Shown here: positions 11,701-22,940 of the stretch, piece after piece | How positions within the stretch are numbered: position 1 is the first letter of the stretch | Layout of the letters: every line of letters begins with the position of its first letter | Assembly: GCA_020736575.1 (NCBI GenBank) | Contig: JAGPYM010000004.1 | Span: 992,001-1,056,000, forward strand | DNA length: 64,000 bases | Source: Thelonectria olida | Lineage: Eukaryota; Ascomycota; Sordariomycetes; Hypocreales; Nectriaceae | Direction: 5' to 3' | The notes under the pieces: generated by a model | Seen by the model: only the letters and a program-made list of their open reading frames with translations | Databases searched by the model: none | Told to the model about the DNA's origin: nothing | Program-made: the position numbers and the translations under genes

Positions 11701-13096
11701 AGCACTCGGCCAGACTACCATTCGGAATGAAAACCAGCCGGGTTTCGTGGTGAGCATGCATAAAGTCAATTAGCGGGTTCGGTGAGAACTGATCTCGCTT
11801 CTCAGTTAAAGAGCCTGCGTACCGTATTTAAGATCCATGGCAAACACCACTCAAAACTCGGCAGCTCTTCCGACTAGGCGTCTGGGTCAACCACTTTCGA
11901 AACGAACAACATGCCAGCGAACGTTACGGTTGTACTCTAACAAAGTATTCACCGCAATGATGGCAGTCTGTGTCGTTGCCTTGGTCGCTTTGTCGTCACC
12001 GTCACGATCTAAGCTCGGATCAAGCTGAGAGAGCTGATGGCTTGTGTGCGCTAGAACGGACGATTTCGACGATACCACGGTTCATGTTTCAAACAGAGAC
12101 ACGACCCGACAGAAGAATGGAGAACTGCCAAGACGTTTGCCGCGCTGGCCCTGATAAATATGTTGCCTGGTGCTCGCCTTGGCCCCTGAGTTCTCTTAGT
12201 TGAGCTGTGTTGGCATTTTGCGAGAGCAGTGTCTTATTGCATCGAGCAGAACCGTGCTTGTTCTGTGAGGCACTCGCCGTGTTTTCATGTGAACCCGTTA
12301 CTCTAGCATCAAACTCAAAGAAACACGCCTTCGTTCAGTGACACCGAGATGGCGAGGTGTATCAGACCCGACCAGGACGTGGCACGTAAATTTATCGTAG
12401 CTCAGTAACAGCTGTACCAGGCCAGCTTGTCCAATGCCCAAAGAGTTGCCTGGGGTATGGATGAGGCAGCCACTTGGCCTTGTTGGTATGACGCAGGGCA
12501 TAACGCGAAGTTGATTTGGTATGTGTTGGGTTCGAGAGGAAAGCCACCATATCAGATACCTGGGTACTCCATAGGTGGATAAGTCATGAGGAAGGAGCTG
12601 TCCTTTATTGCATGTTAAGATTCACATCAACACCTTTACCAAATCGACGTTGAAACACAGGAGGGGGGCATTAGGCCAATATAGAAAAGAATGAAAAAGA
12701 AAAGAAAAGAAACAAGGACCCCAAAATGCATGACATGACACATCCACAACTCGGCGTTGATCATGCCCGCCCACCTCATCATCAGTCTCCCATTCGTGAC
12801 AGTCCAAAGTCGTCTCTCACGGGAATGACAGAAATGCTGAAAGTACCCACTAACTGCCCTCTGCGGGGAGCCACCCAATGAGCACCCGCCATTGACCGCA
12901 AAATCGCTCCCCGCCGTAGGGTGGAGGGGTCATGGAACTCACAGCAGCACCACCAAACATCGTGCGCTCTCTTGACTCCTCCCGCTTTCCCGCTTCCCGC
13001 TCTTCAACCCAACGACACGCCCTATTTTTTTTTTTCCATCGTCCGATCCGATCCTCGAATTCTCTTCTCTTCAGTCCCTCTCCAACTATCTTCACC
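8748..13096. other. 4.3-kb gene-poor divergent gap (704-aa protein / profilin)
   Basis: No coding gene is recognised here on either strand. The open frames are short, overlap each other and lack family motifs. The stretch holds a (GT)8 microsatellite at 9253-9268, purine-rich tracts at 9120-9480, and an 11-nt T run at 13025-13035 in the pyrimidine-rich leader of profilin. It must contain the promoters of both flanking genes and possibly long 5' leaders. No tRNA or 5S rRNA signature was noticed. A non-coding transcript or a highly diverged gene cannot be excluded. Confidence 0.5.
9253..9268. repeat. (GT)8 dinucleotide microsatellite
   Basis: Eight uninterrupted GT units in the 4.3-kb gap. Confidence 0.9.
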
Positions 13097-13893
13097 ATGT
13101 CGTGGCAAGGTCAGTACAGCTTCCAGCTCCCCTTCAAACCGTGGCCTTATCCCAACCCCTCCATGTCATCATTCCCCCTCTCGGGAGACCGCCGCCTTTC
13201 GTTCGGACAAAACCCCCACCTCCGATCACGACAACATCACCCAACACTCCTGCCTGGGCCTCTACCTTGCGCGCAACATGGACAGAATAGATAGCTAACC
13301 TGCCCTCTTTGCGTCCAACAGCTTATATCGACACGAGGTAAATACCACACCACCCCATCTCCCGACAGACCAACAAGTTCTCAACCGTTGGGACCCCTCT
13401 TACAAAACGTCTCGGGTTGCTGATGATATGTCCCGTGCAACAGCTTGGTCGGAACCGGCCATGTCGACAAGGCCGCCATTATCAGTGCCGCTGGCGACAG
13501 CGCCTGGGCCGCGTCCTCTGACTTCCAGGTAAACTCGAGCACCTCAACATCTTCTTACGTCCCACCACTCCAAACGTCGAGAGCTAACATCTGGCTTTCC
13601 CCTCCGTTAAGCTCAAGCCCGAAGAGATGAAGGCCATTTCCTCCATCTTGAGCGGCGACGCCGCAGCTAAGGACAAGGCCTTTGCCGACGGCCTCCACGT
13701 TGGCGGCGAGCGATTCGTCCTGGCCAGAGTCGAGGACCGAAGCGTCTACGCCCGAAAAGGCCGGGAGGGCATCGCCATCGCCAAGACCAAGCAGGCCATC
13801 GTCGTCGGCCACCACAGCGAGGCCCAGGTCGCCGGCAACGCCACCTCGACCGTCGAGTCCCTCGCCGACTACCTCATCGGCCAGGGATACTAA
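13097..13893 (+). CDS. pfy1: Profilin
   Basis: Actin-monomer and poly-proline binding protein that feeds formins at hyphal tips. Exons: 13097-13109, 13322-13337, 13444-13528 and 13612-13893, giving 131 aa, the normal profilin length. The first two exons are only 13 and 16 nt, so the N-terminus MSWQAYIDTSLVGTG is assembled across two introns of 212 and 106 nt. The helix-strand core GDSAWAASSDFQLKPEE and the C-terminal actin-binding part (KTKQAIVVGHHSEAQ, then SLADYLIGQGY) are clear. MSWQxYID is the classical profilin start, so the first ATG is secure. Its neighbour GOT1 is convergent. Confidence 0.95.
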
Positions 13894-14574
13894 AGCTTGT
13901 CTGCTGGGACTTGGGAAGACTATGTGTGGTGGTTTGGTTGCCAATGAGCTAGGAAAGAATGTTTTAACGGATTCACGGAGGAAATGCTGTGGGTCATAAA
14001 TGTTGGGCGTTGAACCCCGTTTCAATGTCAACCCCCAGATTAGCGAACTGAGCATGTTGAATGGAGGCCTTCTTTCTTTTCTTTAGAATACCTGGGCGTT
14101 CAGATTGAGCATCTTCAGGGGCCGAGGAGGAGATATTGTGTGTTTGGGCCGTGAATTGTCCAATGAGTTGGTGTTGCTTCTACACGATTCTGCATATAGG
14201 CAATCCAAATGCCTCCCCAGATCAATCCCTTCGTACGCCGTTCTCGTGCAGCCTCCAGGCTGGCTTTCGTCGGCACGAATGGCCATATCCTAACATTACA
14301 ACGCCATCTCTGTCTTGACAGGCGTGGTTCATATCCACGAATTGAATGTCCTCTTCCTCTCCAACACCCAGGGAAACCGATTCAGATAACGCCAATCCCG
14401 GGGTTCCAAACCAATCTATTCCTCCCTAAACTCCCCAGCAGATCAAGACCATGCCGTACTCCGAATAGTTCCATACATGATACTTTTGACAGTTGTGCTC
14501 CCGAGGCGGCTGTGCATTATGCTACTGTGGGCGTCCTGTTATAGCGGTTGTCCTCAGAGCCGTGGCCGTCAGTC
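13894..14574. other. Convergent intergenic region, no gene seen
   Basis: These 681 bp lie between the stop codons of profilin and GOT1. Only short shadow-like frames are present, with no repeat and no RNA gene recognised. It probably holds two 3' untranslated regions. Confidence 0.55.
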
Positions 14575-15351
14575 TTAAACAGGGAGCTCGGCGTTGCGCC
14601 GTCCGACAGACATCCTGTCAGCTAGGGCACCGATGTAGGGTCCAACGACGGGCAAGCCGCGGGCGAAGCCAGCGATGGTACCTAGGAAATCACCAAACAG
14701 GATCACGATACCATATGCCTCTACTATGAAACCTATGAAGGTCCATTTCATGAGGATAAGTACCAAGCCTAAGAAGAAGGCTCCTGTGCCTTTGGCTTTC
14801 TGTTTGCGCGCAAAGAAGAGCAGGGTCTTCTGAGGTCCAATGATGATCGTCAAACCTATCAAGAAAAGGATCTATTGTTCATCGTGGAGTCAGTTTTCGG
14901 GTCGCTCGATCGGGAGGGCAGTCGTTGACGGCGGGGGCGGGATCATACATTTCCCATGGCAAGCCTGTAGGAACCACCGTTGTTAGCAAGCCAGGCTCAT
15001 TAGATTGGGGAAAGGGAAGAAAGTATCACCATAATTACTTACATGGCACGGTCAAAGAACAGCATAACACCTCCAATCAGGAAGAAGCCTCCTATAACAT
15101 AGCCATTTCATCAGTCTCTATCAACGCGAAAGCGCCGAAGCTCCGGAACAGGCGCATACCTACCTCCAGAGCAGAAGACGACTCCAATTTCTACACCATG
15201 AAGATTAGCATCTAGTAACTCTCAATCCACTGCCATCAATGCAATCCAGACCAGCTCAGCATCAAGGCTGCGCGGACGACGCAAAAAACGAGCGTTGCGA
15301 AGGCGAGGGGCGACAGGACGTACTTTGGGTATCAGATAGCCACATAGACAT
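14575..15351 (-). CDS. got1: Got1-family Golgi vesicle transport protein
   Basis: Small tetraspan membrane protein of ER-Golgi traffic, linked to COPII vesicle fusion and cargo sorting. Exons: 15351-15324, 15190-15164, 15091-15043, 14964-14949 and 14871-14575, giving 138 aa (the yeast protein is also 138). The order of elements matches the family: an MSMWLSDTQKIG start, hydrophobic segment 1 (FFLIGGVMLFF), segment 2 ending in LTIIIGPQKT, the basic loop FFARKQKAKGT, and segments 3 and 4 up to GPYIGALADRM. Four introns fall in the first 40 codons, giving exons of 28, 27, 49 and 16 nt. The rest is a single exon. Confidence 0.95.
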
Positions 15352-16411
15352 TTTGGCGGCGGTGTTCGATTTCGAGAATGAGGATTCGGCGGGTAGCACG
15401 CGGCGACAAGAGTCGTATCGTTGATTGTCGAGGTTTGTAGAGGGGAAGTTTGCGCTCGAAGATTGACAGGGCTCTCAATGTTTCGTCGTTGTTGCCAAAA
15501 GTCCAAGTTACTTCGTACACGTGGTTAACAGATCCTCGGAACAGCAGGCAGGCACATGGAGCTGATCGTTCCAGGGGAGGGAGGAAGGAGCACTGGACGA
15601 AGTACCAATCTAGCTTTCAGTGGCTTGCGCGCCGTAATTAGCAGCAGGTACCCTCCTTGGTGCGGCGTAGGCGGATGGATGCCGACGGGAGGCCAGTGTT
15701 GGAAGATCCTCGCCCAACCCTGAAACTGGGCGTGTGCTCATTGGCTGCTTTGGGACCATGGTGGGCATAAGCGGGCTTTGGCATGCGATGAAATTTCATC
15801 CATCAAAACCGTTGCTCTCTCCCAACCTGTTTTCTTCCTCAATCCTTCGAGGTTTCAATACGGTATGCTTCACCGACGCCAGCATGCCCAAGTTGACATG
15901 AATTATTGCTGTATTCAGATTTATCTGTCTGATTACATCTTGAAAACGGTAAGATATACGCTACTGCTGAGAGAGATGCTCTCATGCTCTATTGATCAAC
16001 ATACACGAATGCTTCAAAACCAATCCAGATGAGGATGACACCTCAACCTCGATCCCATCCTATACCTGCCGCGACGGCCGAGGCGATTCTATTCACCCTG
16101 GCAACTGAGATTCGTTTTCCCCCATACGTTCTCGGTATTTGTCGACCCAAAGGCAAAGAGCAAAGTTGATCACGATTAAGCCGGAGCGTCAATTGCCATC
16201 CCTTCGCCGAAAGGCCCAGGGTGCATAGTTGAGGTTTGACTTTGTTGGTCCGACATTCCCCATCCACCACCCGTGCTGTACTCGATATATGCATGATGTG
16301 ACATCTCGTAGAGGCGCTGTGTCATTTGTATGGCCTCCCTCCGCTACTTTGTTTAGTGTTCGACGACCAGTAGTTTTGCCAAAGGGAATGTCTTGGTTTT
16401 TCATCTGGAGT
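15352..16411. other. Intergenic, GOT1 upstream / IES6 downstream
   Basis: 1060 bp between two genes on the minus strand. It should hold the GOT1 promoter and the IES6 3' end. Short open frames only, with no recognised gene, repeat or RNA. Confidence 0.5.
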
Positions 16412-16981
16412 TCACTTCAAAACCGTATGAGCGCCTCGTGCTTCAAGGTATTGCTCAGCGGCGCCCTGCGGCAGTGTCCTGATCAGGCCAAATATCTCCT
16501 TGTTGTGATATCGCAAACGAGTCTTTGGGTCAATGTATGGTGCGGGAAGTCCAGTGACATCGCAGTAGTGCTTAGAGTGGGCGAGCGAAGGCGCTGACTC
16601 AATGTTCGTGTATGTCGCCGTCGGAGCCGATACTGGCCCTCCCGATGGCTTCAGGCTCTTCTCCAAAACGAGTTTCGACAAGCTACGCGATGCTTGTGCT
16701 AGGTTCGGGCCTTGGGAGCCATTCTCGGACTTTGCGGGCGTCGAAGTGCCACTCGTTGACAGGCCGTCGTCGGCTGGGGTCGCGATACCACTGACGTCTT
16801 GAGGGGTGCCCATTGCTGAGGCCTCTCGCCTCGAAGCATCACCGACGATGGCCTTGAGGTTTTTGTTTCGACGTTGGTTCGGTTTCCATGTCGAGCTGCG
16901 GAAGTTCTTGTGGATGGAGTGGATGTCGAGCTTCTCGATGAGCTCCTGGTGAGCAATCTGGGCCTCAGTAGGGGCGGCCAT
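16412..16981 (-). CDS. ies6: Ies6 / INO80C subunit of the INO80 chromatin remodeller
   Basis: YL1_C-domain protein. Ies6 pairs with Arp5 to couple the INO80 ATPase to nucleosome sliding and H2A.Z handling. It is a single exon of 189 aa. The N-terminal helix (about 5-25) and a basic patch (WKPNQRRNKNLKAIVGD, 32-48) match the conserved Ies6 N-terminus. A disordered Ser/Thr/Pro linker follows. The YL1_C block (about 137-165) reads HYCDVTGLPAPYIDP then RLRYHNKEIF, and the protein ends just after it, as in other Ies6 proteins. The Swr1 subunit Vps72 also has YL1_C but is much longer. The gene is divergent from DAD4 with 368 bp between start codons, and 1.5 kb from the start of ARP5. Confidence 0.92.
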   Translation of the reverse strand: MAAPTEAQIAHQELIEKLDIHSIHKNFRSSTWKPNQRRNKNLKAIVGDASRREASAMGTPQDVSGIATPADDGLSTSGTSTPAKSENGSQGPNLAQASRSLSKLVLEKSLKPSGGPVSAPTATYTNIESAPSLAHSKHYCDVTGLPAPYIDPKTRLRYHNKEIFGLIRTLPQGAAEQYLEARGAHTVLK

Positions 16982-17349
16982 GGCGGTCGTAAAGTCGATT
17001 TCCTGTTTCCTGCAAAGATCTTGGTACGCGTCGATATTCGTTCAATTTGTGATGGAATGAGCTCACTTAATGCAAATTCGGTGGAAAGACGAGTTCTTGG
17101 TGGCGTCGTCGAGCTTCGACACTGCGCGGTTGGGAGCTCAGGATTTTGCCGCCTCTCACCGCGAAGATCCCGTCGGTTTGCGCACTGAGCGTCACTGGCC
17201 AGTCAGCTCCTATAAGGACCCACCCCATGATAGCACAGGTACCCGCCATATGTAAACTGAGCCCCAGGCTGCATCCCACTGCCCCTCTATCTAACAGCTT
17301 CCACATTGACACCCAACGAGCGTCATCATTTCACCAACCAGACTTGGAG
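16982..17349. promoter_or_regulatory. Short divergent promoter region, ies6 / dad4
   Basis: Only 368 bp separate the two start codons, so the genes probably share a bidirectional promoter. No obvious palindrome stands out. Confidence 0.6.
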
Positions 17350-17817
17350 ATGGTACGTCGCGGTGTATTGAAGCCTCTAGGCTCTATTCGAGAGTGCTTT
17401 GGGACTAACACCGTGCGCAGGAGAGCCCTCACGAGCACCAGCAGAACCTCCTGCTGTCGCGTATCATCACCAATGTGGTATGGACATCTTAGACTGTCCC
17501 AAAGGCAGAAGGATGACAGAACTAATGGAAGACAGGAGAAACTCAATGAAGCCGTCGTCGTTATGAACAAGAGTCTTCAGGCACGTAGCATTGTTTCTTG
17601 ATTTTTCATGTATACATGGCCTGCTTACTAACTGCGCGCTTCCAGGACATCAACATCCAAAACATGAACGTAGAGCTGGTAGCGCAAATGTTCAAAAACT
17701 ATCAGTCAAATGTCTTATTCCATCTTGAAGGTACGTCTATTCTGATGCTAAACGCCGATGCAGTTGTTAACAAGAAACTCAACTCTAGCGACGGACAACT
17801 TGAAGCCACCGAGTTAA
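17350..17817 (+). CDS. dad4: DASH complex subunit Dad4
   Basis: Kinetochore microtubule-coupling protein of the Dam1/DASH ring, 72 aa like the yeast protein. Exons: 17350-17352, 17421-17477, 17536-17580, 17646-17730 and 17789-17817. The first exon is just the ATG codon. The third intron (17581-17645) starts with GC instead of GT (exon end CAG, intron gcacgt) and ends cttccag. Only this join gives the invariant run [20 protein letters not shown]. The [12 protein letters not shown] start and the tail [14 protein letters not shown] are both typical. There is no longer open frame in this stretch, so a simple ORF caller would miss the gene. Confidence 0.95.
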
Positions 17818-18482
17818 GGAAGTCGAAGATGGATGGATGATGGAGGACTTGAGGTGCCCGAACAGGAAATGACTACCAATGAATTAATGATTCCCTCTCC
17901 AAACCTTACTACCTACGTAGTATGTCGCGTCTTGCTCTCAAAACGTGCAAGTTGAATTACGCGTCTGTGTAACCTTCGCAATTGAAAGGGACGCTGTCCT
18001 GAGATGCTGCCTTTATTGTACCTCTTCATGTCCGACTTGGACGGATTAAATAGGAAATAATGGTCGTCTGGAGTAGGACCCATGTAGCATGAGCATCGCC
18101 AAGACTTACTGCATGCTCAATCACTGGTTCTCTTTTCATTTGGTCGCTCTGATGATTGGCTACCACCTTGGCAAGGAGACTCGGGCAATTGGCGCGCAGT
18201 CATGATTCGAGGTCATCGCTCATCTCGCAGCAGCAGTGGATCCACTCAGCCCATGGCGCATCCAATGTCACGGCCCATCATCAGCCTCGCAGCCTCGCAA
18301 CCAGCTTTATCCTTTGCACGACCAAGCGCAGGAAACCGTCACCTGTTAATTCCTTCCCAATTGGAAACCGGAACTCGAGCCACTCCCGGAATCCAACATT
18401 TATCCCTTTTTCTTCCGCCTTCATCATGCTTTGATACCCCCTCTCCTTCTAATTACTCCCTGGAACCTCCCCCGAACGAACC
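17818..18482. other. Intergenic, dad4 / arp5 (tandem)
   Basis: 665 bp containing the DAD4 3' end and ARP5 promoter. The last 60 bp before ARP5 are pyrimidine-rich leader. No gene is recognised. Confidence 0.55.
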
Positions 18483-20905
18483 ATGACGCCCTCTGCGATG
18501 GAAATCGATGAGCCCGCCATCGCGGCGCCTCAGCCCAAGACCTACCCGCCTGCCAAAATCTTTCCTGTCAAGGAGACACGCTTCGAGAATTACATCGAGC
18601 CCGAGACCGCTGGCCGTAAGAAGGCTTTGGAGAATCCCGATAGCTCTGCCATCGTGATCGATTATGGTGAGCATGGCCTCGATGCAACGTTATGCGACAG
18701 CTTCAAGCTGACCTCCAAACCCAGGTTCGTCCGCTGTCAGGGCCGGATGGTCCTTCGAATCGAAGCCGAGATTCAGTATGCCCCCGATTATGGCCAAGTA
18801 CCGCGACCGAAAGATAGGAAAGACCTTCTCCTTTGCTGGCTCCGATTGCTACGCCGACACGGCCGCACGAGGCCACATTCGAAATGCATTCGAGGCCGGC
18901 ACGGGAATCGTCAGCAACTGGGATGTGACGGAGCATGTGTTGGACTACACGTTTCTCAAACTTGGTATGAACCAAGCTGACGGTGCTGTTGACGCGCCAA
19001 TTGTCATGACTGAAGCCGTGGCGAATCTCCCATACTCCCGAAAGTGTACGTTGAACCTTCCGTTTGACGCGACTCGAGCTAACAACTCACCTTATAGCGA
19101 TGACCGAGATTGTTTTTGAGTGCTACGGCGCCCCCTCACTGGCCTACGGAATCGACTCCCTTTTTTCATACCGATACAACAAGGGTAAGACTGGCCTAGT
19201 TGTGTCTTCCTCCTACACATCTACCCACGTAATACCAGTCTACAACTCCAAGGCCATGCTTGCCCAAGCCATCAGGTTGAATTGGGGCGGTTATCATAAC
19301 GCAGAGTACCTTCTCAAGTTAATAAGATTAAAATACCCTGCATTCACAGGCAAGCTGAATGTCTCCCAGGCGGAACACATGCTCCGGGATTACGGCTACG
19401 TTTCCAAGGACTACGACGAGGAGATCCGCGACTATCTCGATTGGACTGGCCTGGAGGATCGCGACATTGTCATTCAGTACCCCTACACTGAGGAGGTCAT
19501 CGTTCAGAAGAGCGAAGAGGAGCTAGCAAGAATAGCTGAGCGCAAGAAAGAGAGCGGGCGCCGATTGCAACAGCAGGCCGCCAAGATGCGCCTAGAAAAG
19601 CTCATCAAGAAAGAGCAAGACCTGGAGTACTACAAGGATGTCCAGCGCCGAATCACAGATCAGACAAAGAAGGAGACGCGCCGCGTTCTTGATAGCGCCG
19701 ACGTTAAGGACGAGAATCATCTTGAGAAGATCATCAAGGAGCTGGAAAAGTCCATCAAGAAGGCCCGAACAAAGGATGTTGGCGGCGATCTAGAGGAAGA
19801 GCAGGAACAGCCCAATTTCGACCTCCTTGATATTCCCGATGATCAGCTTGACGAGGTGAGACTGAAGCAAAAACGCCAGCAGCGTTTGATGAAGTCAAAT
19901 CACGAGGCTCGAGCTCGAGCCAAGGCTGAGAAGGAGGCCGAGAAAGCTCGCATTGCCGAGGACGAACGTCTCGATAAGGAGCGTCGCGAAAATGACCTTG
20001 ACAGCTGGCTTGATGAGAGGCGACAACGTCGCGCCGATACCCTTCAGAAGATGAAGGAGCGCGATCGCCTGAAGCAGGATCTCGGAAACCGCAAGTCCCT
20101 TGCCTCACAGATCCGCATGAAGACCATCGCAAACTTGGCCTCAGACGGGCCGACCAAGAAGCGCCGCCGTGGTGGTGATGACGATAATTTCGGCGCCAAC
20201 GACGACGACTGGGGTGTGTACCGTCAGGTCGCCGTCGGTGACAACAGCGACGACGAGGGAGAGGAGGACCTCATGTCAAACCTCAAGGCCCTCGAGACTG
20301 AACTGCTGCAGTACGATCCGGATTTCAACTACGACCACACCCACGAGGCCCAATCCGACTGGTCCAAGTCTCTGCTCCACGCCTTTGCCCGTGGCCCTCG
20401 TCCGTTTGACGCGGCCTCTCAGGCAGAGCTCAACCAGATCCACCTAAACGTCGAGCGCATTCGGGTTCCGGAGGTTGTCTTCCGCCCCTCCATTGCTGGC
20501 GTGGACCAAGCTGGCATTGTCGAGATAGCCAGCGATATCCTCAATCAGCGTCTCGCCGGCATGTCCAACCGGGATGACTTTTTGCGAGACGTCTTCCTCA
20601 CGGGCGGCAATACCATTTTTGAAAACTTTGATCTTCGTGTGTGTGAAGGTCTCCAGGCCCTGCTCCCAGCCGACTCCCCGCTCAAGGTGCGCCGCGCCGA
20701 GGACGCTCTGCTGGATGCTTGGAAGGGCGCGGCGGGCTGGGCCGGGTCGTCTGCATGGAAGATGGCGAGGATCTCGAAGGAGGAGTATCAAGAAAAGGGA
20801 CCGGAGTATATCAAGGTGCGTTCTTCACTCTCCGTGTGCAACCTACGGCAGCGAATATACTAACACACGTTGCAGGAGCACGACATGGGCAACTCGTACG
20901 CGTAG
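18483..20905 (+). CDS. arp5: Actin-related protein 5 (INO80 complex)
   Basis: Nuclear actin-related protein that binds Ies6 within INO80. Exons: 18483-18666, 18725-19045, 19098-20815 and 20876-20905, giving 750 aa (the yeast protein has 755). The actin fold starts with the phosphate-loop segment IVIDYGSSAVRAGWSFES. It continues with MTEIVFECYGAPSLAYGID and YTSTHVIPVYN. It is split by a long charged coiled-coil insertion (about 300-540, rich in Lys/Glu/Arg, with KKRRRGGDDD), the hallmark of Arp5. It resumes with RVPEVVFRPSIAGVDQAGI and DVFLTGGNTIFENF. The last exon codes for only nine residues (EHDMGNSYA). A second in-frame ATG five codons downstream is an alternative start. Confidence 0.96.
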
Positions 20906-21450
20906 ATTCTTGAAGTGATGATGGGGGGCACGGGGAATAAAAGCGGGCGGGTTCTGTATGGGTAGATCATAACATGTTTTTTATTTTCCATCCAGGCTTG
21001 CATCAATAAGGAAAGTTTCTTTAGAGCTCTGGATTCTACATCCAGGGTGAAGAAATCCAACAACTACCAAATAGCGCTGTATCAGCCGTGAATAATAACA
21101 TCGTGACGATTCTCAAACACGAATAATGTCTCACAAGGCTTCCCGCCACTTTCACCACCATATAACCGCTTCCAAGCTGCCGTTGCCCAACGCCCGCCAG
21201 CCAGCCAGCTAGCCAGATCCTTTCCCAGGCTCTCTATCATAGCTACAGGTAAGTTGCTTGAACAATAGCTTGCAGGTGAGAGCTGACGGTGACGGAATTC
21301 GATAGCGACAGACTGTATCAGAACCTGTCGTCCCAAGTCAAAACCAGTTCCAGAACGCCTCGGAAACCCAAAGATCTTGTTTAACGTGATATCTCACGCC
21401 CTCAACGCCAACGGGAGAAAAAAATATCAAGGGCTCAATATCCCTAGCAC
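20906..21450. other. Convergent intergenic region, no gene seen
   Basis: 545 bp between the arp5 and kapC stop codons. It includes a short tandem of ccagccag-type units near 21197-21212. No gene is recognised. Confidence 0.55.
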
Positions 21451-22940
21451 CTAGGCAGGGGGTTCATCGGGCTGTTGTAGTTGTGCATCGATTTCCTCGG
21501 CTGATCGCATTTCTTCATCAATTGGCTGAGGGCTCGGGTATCGTTGTCCCGGTTGCGGAGGTTGATGTGGTGGTGGTGACTGGTGCTGCTGTTGCTGTTG
21601 CTCAACAATCTGTTCTTGGGCCGCCAAACCCGCGACCGCTTGAGCGACAGCCTCAAGAGGGCCAGCTGCGACATTGCTCGGTGCGGTCCCAGCAGCGGCG
21701 GGGGCAGGAGCAGAGGGGGCGGTGGTCGGGGCCGAGGCCGTGGCCGGCACGGATACGGGCGGCGGCGGGGGCCGTGATAGGTCGACGTTCGGAGGAGGTG
21801 AAGGGAACTCGCCGTGCAAGTCTAGTAGTTTCGATTGCAAATGAATGACATATTCGCGGAGCGCATAGTTTTCGGACTGCATGTTCTTAAAAGATGTCTC
21901 CATGTCCACGTACTCGCGAACTTGCTGTTCCAGCTTTTTAATGTAGCCCTCCTTCCTTTGGCGGAAAGCTCTCTACAACGACTCACGTTAGACATGGGGT
22001 TCATACGAGCCTTTCGGGCCCAACGGCCAAGACATCCGAACTTACTTGAGCGGCTCGGTTCTGCGCAGCGCGCTTTGACTGCGACAGCTCGCGCTTCGCT
22101 TTTCGGCCATCAGCGGACTGTAAGTCGACTTGACCGGGCGCGTGGGGAGGCGGAGGGGCATGAGTCGCAGGAGCAATGGATGCTGAGGGCCCAGCAGAAG
22201 CTCCGGGGCTGTGGCCCGAGGGGGGGACTATGGGCATCATGGTTGTTCGCGCGCGAAGCTCAGGATGAATGTGAGTGTCGGTGCGTGGTTTCGAACTCAA
22301 GGCGCGAATGTCTGGTGTCACGGCAGTCAAGGATTCGTAGCCATTCGACGGCCTCGCGGATGATGGTTGTGGAGGCGCGTTCTTAAAGTCGCGTCCAGGA
22401 AGGGTTGTGGAAGAGGAAGATGCGGCGTCGTGGTTCTTCAAGAGTTCAAGCTGTGCGCGCAAGTCATGCTCTGCTGGGAGGGAATGTTCGTGTCAGTCGG
22501 AGCTTCATGCAGAGCAATTGCGAAGACGATAAAATGTACTCAGGGCGCAGGCGCAAGTAGCAAAGACCGGAGGAGGTTGCAGCTAGATAACAGCGTCTTG
22601 GATGTAGGTGTTGGTGCGCAACAGGGGTGATGATGTAAAACGGGCAGTGGAGAGGTTAATTGAGTGCTGGGACAAGTGTTGCGACAGAGGGCAATGAGGG
22701 TAAAGTAAAGATGCAAAGGGAAAGTCGGATGAATGGGCGAGAGGGGATAGGATGTGGGATGGACAGAGGTCTCGACCAAGTTAACGCACAGCTGACAAGC
22801 TGGAACAGGAACAAGAATAGGAAAGGACAGGACAAGGAGAAGCTTGATTGAGACTGACCTTGACTGCTCCCGGCGCCGTTGGCGGATGATGTCTGCATGG
22901 TTGAGCTTTGAGAGAGAGGAGGGTCTGACTCAGCATTCAT
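21451..22940 (-). CDS. kapC: kapC-like bZIP transcription factor (AP-1/Pap1 type)
   Basis: Nuclear bZIP factor. Exons: 22940-22859, 22470-22046 and 21972-21451, giving 342 aa. The basic region NRAAQRAFRQRK (about 165-176) carries the fungal AP-1 signature N-x-A-A-Q-x-A-F-R and is cut by an 73-nt intron between NRAAQ and RAFRQ. A leucine-zipper-like coil follows (KKLEQQVREYVDMETSF ... ALREYVIHL). The C-terminus is Pro/Ala-rich with a Gln run (QQQQQ) and no clear C-terminal cysteine-rich redox domain, which argues for the kapC subgroup over Yap1. The first intron is unusually long (388 nt). The start has a second in-frame ATG 14 codons downstream. Confidence 0.88.

Noticed and set aside
17581..17584. 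Sequencing error instead of a GC splice donor in dad4
   Set aside because: The context CAG|gcacgt is a known acceptable GC-donor context and the join gives an intact conserved protein, so an error need not be assumed.
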